Source: Hyphomonadaceae bacterium UBA2389 (lineage in GTDB: Bacteria > Pseudomonadota > Alphaproteobacteria > Caulobacterales > Aquidulcibacteraceae). Taken from it: a stretch of 23,036 nucleotides of DNA. Positions 1 to 6,432 of the stretch are shown one piece after another. Under the pieces are notes generated by a model. That model saw only the letters and a program-made list of their open reading frames with translations. It was not told the origin of the DNA and ran no database searches. Each line of letters starts with the position of its first letter. Positions within the stretch are counted from its first letter, which is position 1. A program made the translations under genes and the position numbers. The DNA is taken from NCBI GenBank assembly GCA_002343395.1, contig DDSN01000052.1, forward strand, positions 1,309 through 24,344. Direction: 5' to 3'.

Positions 1-21
1 TGGACCACATCGCGGTGGAAA

Positions 22-1359
22 TTAGGCGCGCTTGCCAACAAATACGCCTCGCGGCGTCGGCAGCTCAATGCCAGCCAAAAGACCATCCGACACCAACCGC
101 TTAACCGCATCGCCAACCACTGCGTGGTGCAGCGCAGTGTCGTGGAAGACCACGAGTGCTCCGGGAGCAAGCCAGTCATAGAACCGACGGAACTCCGCTT
201 CGCGCAGATGCGTTTCGGAATCAAAGAGAGCGAAATCAATCGATTCTTGTGGAGTGAACGCGAGGCTTTCGCAAAGCAGCGGAGTAGTCGTCTGCGTTGC
301 ACCTGCGGCATCGATATTTTTCGCTGCGACCGCTAGCGCCTCCTGGTTCACATCGAGCGTCACCAAGCTTCCAAAACCGTTGTCCACGAGTGCACGTCCA
401 ATAGCCGAGGCAGTGTGGCCGAGCCAGGTTCCAGTCTCGATCGCGTAGCGCGGCTTGGTGAGCCGAACCAGCGCGTACAGAAAATCGAGCACCTCAAGCT
501 CGGCCGTGAAGCCGTCGACCATTGACCATAAGCGGGCCGGAAGCACGCCCACCGGCTGCGCTGTTTTCTCCGGCATGCCTATGAGCGCAGGCACCGCGAG
601 TGATGCCCGTGTTGCTCTTGGTTGCGCACGTTGGCGTTCGATCCGTTCCTGCCATCCCGAAACGCCGAGCCAGGGTTTGCTTTCGTAGTTGGCGCGGTAA
701 TAGTCCGCGTTTGTGTCAAATTCGGTGACAAAGTGCCCGAGATTGCGCACCCAATAGCGATCCGACCAAGCTACAAAAAATCCGAGTGCTTTAACGTCGT
801 TTGACAGGTCTCCATCGGCCGGAAACTTAAAGCTACCGCTACCCTGATGTAGGTTGCGAATGCGAACAGCACGCTCTCGAAAAAGTTCACCACGCAAGAT
901 TGACGAGGTCCCCACATTGGCGTGCGCTTCGTACAGGAGTGCACCCCTCGAAAAGCGCAGATGGCAAGGTTTGGGTTCCCAAGCCTCCTCGTCTTCCGGG
1001 ACGCACCCATGCAGAGAGAGTTGCCCCAAGTCTGAAAATGCGGCAAAGGCGGCGCGCACATGCGCGACCCAACCAGGAAGGAACTCCTGGTCATTCTCGC
1101 TCAGATGCACGAGCGCGCCAGAAGTGAGCGGGATGACTTCGTTGTAGGCCTCCCCGCCGTGATTATCCGAAAGGAAGATGGTTCGTAGGCGCGGCTCAAC
1201 CGCGGCGAGCGATTTCAAATACTCGACTGACCCATCGCTGCTCGCGTTGTCCACGACGAACAACTCGGTGGCCTCGCCGACCGTCGTAGCGAGATAGCTT
1301 TCTATCGTGCGACGAAGCAGATGCGCACGGTTCCAACTCAGAATAATTGTACTCAGCAC
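22..1359 (-). CDS. Family 2 glycosyltransferase fused to class I SAM methyltransferase
   Basis: About 445 residues. The N-terminal ~230 residues read as a GT-A glycosyltransferase: an opening beta strand (VLSTIILSWNR), then VVDNASSDGS near residue 40, and SENDQEF near residue 86 where a metal-binding DxD-type motif is expected. The C-terminal ~165 residues are a Methyltransferase_24-like Rossmann domain: ETGTWLGHTAS is the SAM-binding glycine loop, followed by a TLDVNQEAL strand, FDSETH and VFHDTALHH. By family it should transfer a sugar to a surface glycan and methylate the product or an acceptor in the cytoplasm; the substrate cannot be read. I chose the GTG at 1359 because the open frame upstream overlaps the nuclease gene and AGAGGG sits just before this GTG. 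It starts 5 bases after the nuclease stop and is the last gene of a three-gene operon. The two-domain call is firm; the exact reaction is not. Confidence 0.85.
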   Translation of the reverse strand: MLSTIILSWNRAHLLRRTIESYLATTVGEATELFVVDNASSDGSVEYLKSLAAVEPRLRTIFLSDNHGGEAYNEVIPLTSGALVHLSENDQEFLPGWVAHVRAAFAAFSDLGQLSLHGCVPEDEEAWEPKPCHLRFSRGALLYEAHANVGTSSILRGELFRERAVRIRNLHQGSGSFKFPADGDLSNDVKALGFFVAWSDRYWVRNLGHFVTEFDTNADYYRANYESKPWLGVSGWQERIERQRAQPRATRASLAVPALIGMPEKTAQPVGVLPARLWSMVDGFTAELEVLDFLYALVRLTKPRYAIETGTWLGHTASAIGRALVDNGFGSLVTLDVNQEALAVAAKNIDAAGATQTTTPLLCESLAFTPQESIDFALFDSETHLREAEFRRFYDWLAPGALVVFHDTALHHAVVGDAVKRLVSDGLLAGIELPTPRGVFVGKRA

Positions 1360-1364
1360 GGTGT

Positions 1365-1913
1365 TCAGCGCCCTCTTTCGTAATCCCTCGCACCCCAAAG
1401 ATGGGGGCACTCCATTCCCCAGAGCCCACGCCGTGCTTCCCGAGCGCGCGCCTCCTGCGGCGCATAATATTGGTGGCTGTAGCGGGGCCAATCGCGACCC
1501 CAGCCTTGTTCCACCATCCACGCCCCAAGCTCAGTATCGCCTGTATAGCACATTGCCACGGGCCGATCGTGAGTACGGTCGCTGCCCCGCACTTCGCAGC
1601 GCACCGTGCGCCCGTCAATAAATTGATCAAGCGCGTTTGAAGTGATCTGCTTCGCATTCACGCGCCCTGCGCAGCGGCGGCCGCGCTCGGGCGCGTCAAA
1701 GCCCCACAACCGGATATGCGTCCCGTGAATCTCAATCGTGTCGCCGTCAATCACCGAAGCGACGCCGATGATCTCGGCTTGTTGTGCGTAGCTCTGGGTT
1801 GAACACTGGAAGATGCCGAACGCCATGAGGACAACCACGAGCGGCCAGACGATATAGTCCCACCAGCGCACGGGCGGACCGCCATAATCGGGATGTTTGT
1901 CCCAACCCGACAT
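1365..1913 (-). CDS. Thermonuclease (staphylococcal nuclease-like, SNase) family protein, membrane-anchored or secreted
   Basis: 182 residues. A hydrophobic segment at about 20-36 (IVWPLVVVLMAFGIF) is a signal anchor or uncleaved signal peptide. An OB-fold nuclease domain follows at about 46-167. Visible family motifs are VIDGDT near 54 (calcium-binding aspartates), IRLWGFDAPE near 67-76 (catalytic Arg and Glu), DRPVAMC near 116 (second catalytic Arg position) and the closing ARREARRGLWG-type helix. Members are Ca-dependent phosphodiesterases that cut DNA or RNA, here probably in the periplasm. Its ATG overlaps the stop of the upstream gene by one base (TAATG), which implies translational coupling. 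The C-terminal tail after residue 167 is short and charged. Confidence 0.9.
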   Translation of the reverse strand: MSGWDKHPDYGGPPVRWWDYIVWPLVVVLMAFGIFQCSTQSYAQQAEIIGVASVIDGDTIEIHGTHIRLWGFDAPERGRRCAGRVNAKQITSNALDQFIDGRTVRCEVRGSDRTHDRPVAMCYTGDTELGAWMVEQGWGRDWPRYSHQYYAPQEARAREARRGLWGMECPHLWGARDYERGR

Positions 1914-2320
1914 TAGCAGCGCTCTCCGGCGGCGACCGCTTCCGCAAGGCGGCGCACCAAGCCTGTGTCAACCGCACCGCCTTCGCGTCCCGTCGCATTC
2001 ACAAAGCGATCCACTGCCGCGCCAGTGAGAGTGCCCGCACTTCCGTCAGCTGCGCCGGCATTGCAGCCCATATGATTGAGGAGGGTCTGTGCGGCGATCA
2101 CGGTGTCGCGCGAATGTGCAGGAGACGGCGTGGCGCGATAGAGGCCGAGCGAGCCTCCGGAGGAGGGCACCGCAGGCGAATATCCCGAGCGGTGGCAATG
2201 ATAGCCGCCGGTGCGCCGCTCGTTGTGGCAGCCATCGGCGTTCAGTCCACCGCCATGACCCCAGGCGGGCAACGCAAATAACACGAACGATACCGCGACA
2301 AGCGACAGCATAATCCGCAT
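1913..2320 (-). CDS. Secreted His-rich (YHYH-type) protein with peptidoglycan-binding-like C-terminus
   Basis: 135 residues. Residues 1-20 are a classic signal peptide (MRIMLSLVAVSFVLFALPAW, cleavage before GHGGG). The mature N-terminus carries HGGG, DGCHNERR and GGYHCHR, a His/Cys cluster seen in YHYH-type secreted proteins that often accompany extracellular nucleases and may bind metal. Residues ~75-135 (TVIAAQTLLNHMGC, DGSAGTLTGAAVDRF) resemble a PG_binding_1 repeat, in which an Asp-Gly pair precedes a helix ending in an aromatic residue. I took the ATG at 2320 because AGGGGGG lies about 6 bases upstream and a signal peptide begins there; the frame is open much further upstream but that stretch is not protein-like. 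It is first in the operon and coupled to the nuclease. A wall-associated accessory to the nuclease is inference. Confidence 0.7.
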   Translation of the reverse strand: MRIMLSLVAVSFVLFALPAWGHGGGLNADGCHNERRTGGYHCHRSGYSPAVPSSGGSLGLYRATPSPAHSRDTVIAAQTLLNHMGCNAGAADGSAGTLTGAAVDRFVNATGREGGAVDTGLVRRLAEAVAAGERC

Positions 2321-2576
2321 GAGAAGCCCCCCTGCAGAGCCCAAGACCTTAGCCCGTTCACGGTGCTGCGCAATGCCTGTCGCGGAGTGCGCACAGGGAG
2401 CGCGATCTGCTTCGCTCGTTGTCAAGGTGGGTAGGTACACCCCCATCGGGGAACGCGAAGAGCGCAAACCACGAACGCCCCCGGTTCCAGATCGTATCGG
2501 GCCATAGAAGCCCGTTCCGTCCCTCGCAGGTGAAGCAGCCAATTGCTGGCGGCGGGCGAGGGCGGAGACGACGACA

Positions 2577-2783
2577 ATGGAGAACGACAACAGCATGCTC
2601 GACTGCGCGCAGTTCGCGAGCCGCTTTGCTGATCGCGACGGCGAGGAGCTGGCGCAAATGTTAAGCCGGGAGTGGGGGTGCGAGCGCACTATGCGCGAAA
2701 TCGAACACTTCGAGTTGGTCGCGCGCCGGCTGTCTTTGCTTGCCGGCATGTGCAGGCTCGCTGCGCGGCATCTTCGCGGCTGA
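2577..2783 (+). CDS. Small hypothetical protein
   Basis: 68 residues, not assigned to a family. Support is a GGAGA ribosome-binding site 8 bases before the ATG, and codon third positions that are strongly G/C throughout, as in neighbouring real genes. The protein is soluble and helical, rich in acidic and arginine residues in the middle (DRDGEELAQML, ERTMREIEHFE), with three cysteines and a C-terminal basic amphipathic helix (LARRLSLLAGMCRLAARHL region). It stands alone on the plus strand, divergent from the nuclease operon and convergent with the RuvC-like gene. Size and charge would fit a small regulator, but nothing proves this. Confidence 0.6.
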   Translation: MENDNSMLDCAQFASRFADRDGEELAQMLSREWGCERTMREIEHFELVARRLSLLAGMCRLAARHLRG

Positions 2784-2789
2784 CCAATG

Positions 2790-2820
2790 GAAAACCTGCC
2801 TCGCAGAATGCGAAGCAGGT
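2790..2820 (-). terminator. Intrinsic terminator of the XRE/RuvC-like operon
   Basis: Arms 2794-2799 with 2815-2820 and 2801-2805 with 2809-2813 form an 11-bp stem with one mismatch around a 3-base loop. Read on the minus strand the stem is followed directly by TTTT. It lies about 58 bases after the stop of the RuvC-like gene. On the plus strand there is no T run, so it serves the minus-strand operon. Confidence 0.6.
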
Positions 2821-2877
2821 CGCCAAATCTCAGGATGACAAGCGAACTCCTCTCACCTCAGGGCTCGGGACTCTCCA

Positions 2878-3468
2878 TCAAGCAGGGCCCGCCTGCGTGT
2901 CCTCGCCGCCCTCCTCGCAAGGGTGCGAGGGCGGCTCCGGCAAGCAGGCTTCAGGTGCGCCGTCTTCTGCGCCAGGGGCGCACCCAAGATGCGTGAGCGC
3001 AAGTCCCGCCGCCGTGAAAATAGCCATCACATGCGCCTCGGTTTCCCAGATACGCTTTCGCTTTGGGAGGCGCGGAGCAAGCACCGGCAGGCGCTTCGCC
3101 ACCGCCGCCGCGATGTCGTCCTTGTTGGCGCGCGGCGCAAGGTCAAGGTGAACGCGCACGTCTTTGAGTCCATGACGGCTAACCTGGAGACCGCGCTCTG
3201 CGCCAAGCTCAGCAATGAGGTCAAGCAGGACACTGATACGGTGACTGCGCCGCGCGCCAGTTGCACGATGATCCTCAATAACGAGCGCCACTGGACGAAA
3301 CTCATCGATCAGTTCGTCGGCAAAGGCCTGCGCTCGTGCATTCTTGTGGAAGCCGCGTATTTCTCTCACCCGCCAATCGATGGACCGTCCAGTTGTATCG
3401 ATGACGAAGACGCCGAGGCCACGCGACACTGGCGCAAGCGCGAGCACGAACGAGGTGTCGGCGCTCAT
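2878..3468 (-). CDS. RuvC/YqgF-like RNase H-fold protein
   Basis: 196 residues. The opening VLALAPVSRGLGVFVI aligns with the first motif of RuvC-type resolvases (GIDPGxRxxG) but has Ala where the first catalytic Asp should be. The second motif is preserved as PVALVIED (Glu near residue 65). A late helix, WETEAHVMAIFTAAG near 140-153, sits where the resolvase Asp/His helix is expected. The last ~35 residues are a low-complexity acidic, proline-rich tail. RuvC relatives cut branched DNA as dimers; with the altered first residue this protein may bind rather than cut, or use another metal ligand. Its ATG overlaps the XRE gene stop (ATGA), so the two are co-translated. Fold call good, activity uncertain. 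Confidence 0.65.
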   Translation of the reverse strand: MSADTSFVLALAPVSRGLGVFVIDTTGRSIDWRVREIRGFHKNARAQAFADELIDEFRPVALVIEDHRATGARRSHRISVLLDLIAELGAERGLQVSRHGLKDVRVHLDLAPRANKDDIAAAVAKRLPVLAPRLPKRKRIWETEAHVMAIFTAAGLALTHLGCAPGAEDGAPEACLPEPPSHPCEEGGEDTQAGPA

Positions 3469-3815
3469 ACGTCAAAGAGTGTTGGCGACGGCTCGGCAAG
3501 CCGCCCTAGGTGCGTGAGCCGCACCGCATGACGCGCATCGCTTCGAAGCGCCTGGAGCGCATCGAGCCGTTCGCGGGCGCGTTCGCTCACACCACGCCCA
3601 ACATCGGCAAATAGCGGCGCAAACAGTTTCTGCACCGGCGCGCCAAGGATGTGCTCGAAGGCAAGCGCGGAGCGGAAGTCGGGCTCGCGTGCAAAGCGCT
3701 CGAAGCGCGAGACCGACGAACTTCCCTTAAGCCCTAACAGAAACGCGATGTCGTCTTGCATCAGACCGCTCTCGCGTCGGAGTGACCGGAAGTGGACAAT
3801 TGAAGGATCAGGCAT
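3465..3815 (-). CDS. XRE-family helix-turn-helix regulator
   Basis: 116 residues. A Cro/CI-type HTH occupies about residues 5-60: HFRSLRRESGLMQDDIAFLLGL, then GSSSVSRFERFAREPDFRSALAFEHILGAPVQKLF, matching the usual pattern of an S-R-x-E recognition helix and a closing helix. The C-terminal ~50 residues are Arg/Ala-rich and end in SPTLFDV. The ATG at 3815 is chosen because the family start fits MPDPSIVHFR; no strong ribosome-binding site precedes it, and the frame stays open to 4028 in non-conserved sequence. It is coupled by ATGA overlap to the RuvC-like gene, so it may regulate that gene and itself. Confidence 0.75.
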   Translation of the reverse strand: MPDPSIVHFRSLRRESGLMQDDIAFLLGLKGSSSVSRFERFAREPDFRSALAFEHILGAPVQKLFAPLFADVGRGVSERARERLDALQALRSDARHAVRLTHLGRLAEPSPTLFDV

Positions 3816-3923
3816 ATGCTCATACGCGACCGCGCAGCTCCGGTTATGTAAGGCTTGGCGCTGCGCGGCGCCCCAGCATTGTCGCGCATCCTCTAGGGTG
3901 CGTGGTATGCGGGGAAATTTGCC

Positions 3924-3955
3924 AGCCCCGGCATGTCTTTCGACATGCCGGGGCT
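3924..3955 (-). terminator. Perfect 14-bp hairpin with GAAA tetraloop (terminator or leader structure)
   Basis: Arms 3924-3937 and 3942-3955 are exact reverse complements around a 4-base loop. On the minus-strand transcript the loop reads GAAA, a GNRA tetraloop closed by a C-G pair, so it is probably used as RNA on that strand. It lies between the end of the ATPase gene (4095) and the XRE start (3815), both on the minus strand. There is no U tract directly after it, so it is either a weak or factor-aided terminator for the ATPase gene or a structure in the XRE leader. The rest of 3816-4094 shows nothing I can call. Confidence 0.5.
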
Positions 3956-4094
3956 CGGCGTTTGTACGACCAGCTGGTTGCGGGCAGGGACGGCGGGGAC
4001 ATAAGGGACGAGTGCAGGCGCTTCGCATGCACGCTGTGAAGTAGACGCACGAGGGGCAGGGCTATGACTGGGGCTTGCGCCCCCATGCGCCACT

Positions 4095-5618
4095 TCAAGC
4101 GCGCGCCATGTCCCCCACGTCCCCAATGTCCCGTACGTCACCGCGTGGCGGCTCAATCGGCGAGAACGTCAGTTCAAGTGCGTGCGTGGTGTCAAACGCC
4201 GCCACCCGTGCAGCATCATCCTCGGTGACGCGATAGCGCTCGAACAGTGGTCCGAGCTTCAAGCGCTCCAGGGGGCCGATGACATAGATGCCATTGCTCT
4301 TTTGCGGCCGGATGCCGAGGCGCTTGCGTAGTATGCCGCCAATAGAGCGGGCGGATATGGGCAAGCTCTGCGGAAGGAAAGCGCGACTATAGAGGTCGGC
4401 GATGTCGGAGAGCGCAAGCGGCACGCCCGTGTCAGCGAGATGCTTCAGCACCGCAAGCACCTCTGCTTCGACGGAGGCGCTTCGCTCCTCGGCAAGCCAG
4501 ATGCTCTTTGAGCGCGCGTAGGTCTTCAGTTGTTCGCGCGCGGCGTCGTCTTCGATGTTGGCAAGGAGCGGTGAGAATACTTGATTCACGCGCGGCTCAA
4601 GCGCGCGATCCACTGGCTCGATCCACGAGCCTGCGTTGGCATACCGCTCGAAACGATAGCTGAGGAGGCGGCTCCGGAGCGCTTGTGCTTCTTCCGCCTG
4701 CGCCTTCGGAAAGTTGAGCGGGATGTCCGAGCGGAGTTTGCGCCCATCGCTTCGTTCAGAAATGAACCGGCTTTCAAGCGCCCGATCATCAAACTCTCCG
4801 CGCATGGCGACAATCTTGGGGCCATACACCTGGTATGCGACAGGCCGGTATTCCTTCCCGTTGACTGATTCCGAACGGAGCACGGGGAACCCCGCGACGT
4901 TCCCATTGTTCAAAATCTTGACGAGTTGTGCACGCTCATCGCTGAATCGAAAATCCGCTTCATCGAGGATGAGCGTGCCACGGAACCGGTCGAGAAGATG
5001 GAAGAGGGGCGAGACGGTGGATGCGCCGCCCGCGAAGATCGGTGTGCGGCAGATTGAGCCGACCACCTGCAAGAAGCGCGTCTTGCCTGACCCGTATTCC
5101 CCATGAAGCCGAAGGTACGGCAACTCCTCAAAGCGATCGTACACCCACGTGAACAGCACGTATTCAACCGCAAGCCGCTCGAAGACCGGTGACAGATCGA
5201 CATAGCGGCGGATGTAGGCCGTGAGGTCATCGGCAAGAGCGTCACCAACTGGCGCGGGTTCTGAGGGCAAAAGTACGACACGATTTAGAAACAGCGGATT
5301 GTCGCCACGGTACGGGACAAGGCGTTCGCCACTTGGAAGCGTCAATTCATGCGTGATGCCGACACGCTCACCATCCCAAATCGCGAGCGCGGTCGTGCCG
5401 CTCTCTTTGCGATACAACGTCTCGACGAGACGGCCATCGCTTAGCACCGCAGACACGATGGGTCGCGGTTTGCTCGCGCGCGCATCCTCCGAACTTCCAT
5501 TCGCATGTTCAATTGCTTGCATGTGAACAGCATGACGGCGTGCACCACCACGACGAAGGCGCGGGGACGTGCCGAGCACGGCATCCTCCCGTGCCTTCGC
5601 GCAGTTCATGGCGCCCAT
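4095..5618 (-). CDS. P-loop ATPase resembling mobile-element primase/helicase proteins
   Basis: 507 residues. Walker A is GEYGSGKTR at about 173-181 and Walker B is LILDEADF at about 216-223, followed by a conserved stretch (LVKILNNGN, VLRSE, GPKIVAMRG, RALESRFI) typical of D5/DUF3631-like helicase cores on plasmids and phages, with an arginine-finger-like R in ESRFI. The N-terminal ~130 residues form a separate domain, and the C-terminal 170 residues look winged-helix-like (LSDIADLYSRAFL, SIGGILRKRLGI). The likely role is DNA unwinding or loading during replication of the element. The ATG at 5618 has AGAGGA 7 bases upstream, but the next 30 residues are Arg-rich and poorly protein-like; ATG 5522 (MQAIEHAN) is an alternative start without a ribosome-binding site. 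Divergent from the DUF2958 gene. Confidence 0.75.
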   Translation of the reverse strand: MGAMNCAKAREDAVLGTSPRLRRGGARRHAVHMQAIEHANGSSEDARASKPRPIVSAVLSDGRLVETLYRKESGTTALAIWDGERVGITHELTLPSGERLVPYRGDNPLFLNRVVLLPSEPAPVGDALADDLTAYIRRYVDLSPVFERLAVEYVLFTWVYDRFEELPYLRLHGEYGSGKTRFLQVVGSICRTPIFAGGASTVSPLFHLLDRFRGTLILDEADFRFSDERAQLVKILNNGNVAGFPVLRSESVNGKEYRPVAYQVYGPKIVAMRGEFDDRALESRFISERSDGRKLRSDIPLNFPKAQAEEAQALRSRLLSYRFERYANAGSWIEPVDRALEPRVNQVFSPLLANIEDDAAREQLKTYARSKSIWLAEERSASVEAEVLAVLKHLADTGVPLALSDIADLYSRAFLPQSLPISARSIGGILRKRLGIRPQKSNGIYVIGPLERLKLGPLFERYRVTEDDAARVAAFDTTHALELTFSPIEPPRGDVRDIGDVGDMARA

Positions 5619-5624
5619 ACGCTT

Positions 5625-5671
5625 TCCTCTGGAGGAGCACGCGAACTGGTCGCGTGCCTCCAACGAGAGGA
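5625..5671. promoter_or_regulatory. Shared palindrome between divergent ATPase and DUF2958 genes
   Basis: Nested arms are 5625-5630 with 5666-5671, 5631-5634 with 5658-5661, and 5637-5644 with 5650-5657, around loop ACTGG. The right outer arm contains the DUF2958 ribosome-binding site (GAGAGGAG, 5665-5672), and the left outer arm, read on the minus strand, is the AGAGGA in front of the 5618 start. As RNA it would hide the ribosome-binding site of either gene; as DNA it could be an operator. The base pairing is seen; the role is inferred. Confidence 0.5.
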
Positions 5672-5678
5672 GACGGCG

Positions 5679-6023
5679 ATGTCACTCATCACCGACGCAC
5701 AACGTTCCTTGATGCTTGAATACGGTCGGCGCTCAGCACGCGGCGAGCCCATCGATCCAATGCCGGTCGTGAAACTGTTCACGCCGGACGCGGGGGCGAC
5801 CTGGCTCTTAAGCGAGCTGGACCCGGAAGACCCCGACATCGCGTTTGGGCTCTGCGATCTGGGCCTTGGATATCCGGAATTGGGTTCGGTTCGCTTGTCC
5901 GAGATTGAATCCGTACGGGGGAAACTCGGGTTGCCGGTGGAGCGCGATCTGGATTTTGAAGCCGACAAATCGCTCTCCGCGTATGCAGAGGAAGCGAGAG
6001 CGCTGGGCCGCGTATGCGCCTAG
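5679..6023 (+). CDS. DUF2958 family protein
   Basis: 114 residues, close to the usual DUF2958 length. Family features are LMLEYGRRS near the start, PVVKLFTPDAGATWLLSELDP in the middle, DIAFGLCDLGLGYPELGSV, and a closing VERDLDF...SLSAYAEEAR. Members are small soluble proteins of unknown biochemistry, carried mostly on conjugative or integrative elements. The start is set by GAGGAG 6-7 bases before ATG 5679; the frame is open upstream to 5505 through the palindrome and should not be included. A strong terminator follows 2 bases after the stop, so this is a single-gene transcript. Confidence 0.85.
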   Translation: MSLITDAQRSLMLEYGRRSARGEPIDPMPVVKLFTPDAGATWLLSELDPEDPDIAFGLCDLGLGYPELGSVRLSEIESVRGKLGLPVERDLDFEADKSLSAYAEEARALGRVCA

Positions 6024-6025
6024 CC

Positions 6026-6055
6026 GAAGGCCGCGCTCTGCGCGGCCTTCTTGTT
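6026..6055 (+). terminator. Intrinsic terminator after DUF2958 gene
   Basis: An 11-bp perfect GC-rich stem (6026-6036 with 6040-6050), 3-base loop TCT, then TTGTTG. It begins 2 bases after the stop codon. Confidence 0.8.
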
Positions 6056-6110
6056 GCCAGCGCAGGTACGTTTCCCCGTCTTCGCTCACAGGCCGTCGGA
6101 CCGCACGCTG

Positions 6111-6145
6111 TCTCTTGGGCGCGCGAGTGGCGCGCGCCCAAGAGA
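6111..6145 (+). promoter_or_regulatory. 15-bp leader hairpin abutting a ribosome-binding site
   Basis: Arms 6111-6125 and 6131-6145 are exact reverse complements around loop AGTGG. The right arm ends one base before AAGGAGG (6147-6153), the ribosome-binding site of the gene starting at 6159. No T run follows, so it is unlikely to be a terminator; it may stabilise the mRNA 5' end, hold the site open, or be a protein-binding palindrome. Confidence 0.55.
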
Positions 6146-6158
6146 GAAGGAGGCAGCA

Positions 6159-6395
6159 ATGTCTTTGAATGGGAAGCTCCGCGTGTACACCATCGTGGAG
6201 CGTGCAGGCGCAAGTCCGTATTGGCTTCGTCTGGGGAACGCCGTCCCCCACAAGGATGGCAAGGGATTCTCGATGAATCTCCAAGCGGTGCCGGTGTCAG
6301 GGCTCATCGTCGTGCGTCAGTATGACGAAGAGAATGATGCCGCTCCGGTGGACACCGACAACCATGAACGCGCTCCCGACCTCATGGAGGCGTAA
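6159..6395 (+). CDS. Small conserved protein of mobile elements, unknown function
   Basis: 78 residues. The pattern LRVYTIVERAGASPYWLRLGNAVPHKDGKGF followed by NLQAVPVSGLIVVRQ is one I associate with short hypothetical proteins found near replication and conjugation genes in alphaproteobacteria; I know no assigned function. It looks like a compact beta-rich domain (about residues 7-55) with an acidic, disordered tail (EENDAAPVDTD). The start is set by a perfect AAGGAGG 5 bases before the ATG. It has its own leader hairpin and terminator, like the DUF2958 gene before it. Confidence 0.75.
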   Translation: MSLNGKLRVYTIVERAGASPYWLRLGNAVPHKDGKGFSMNLQAVPVSGLIVVRQYDEENDAAPVDTDNHERAPDLMEA

Positions 6396-6400
6396 GTGAG

Positions 6401-6432
6401 AGGGGTCAGCTATTTGGCTGGCCCCTTGCTAT
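6401..6432 (+). terminator. Intrinsic terminator of the 78-residue gene
   Basis: A 10-bp stem (6401-6410 with 6417-6426, one G-U pair), 6-base loop, then TTGCTATTT. It overlaps the last codons of the convergent SET gene, whose stop is at 6406-6408. Confidence 0.6.

Noticed and set aside
2419..2424. Perfect TTGACA on the minus strand upstream of the nuclease operon
   Set aside because: No plausible -10 hexamer lies 16-18 bases downstream, so a promoter call is not supported.
5505..5678. 58-codon N-terminal extension of the DUF2958 gene
   Set aside because: It runs through the divergent palindrome and the ATPase gene start; DUF2958 similarity and a strong ribosome-binding site both place the start at 5679.
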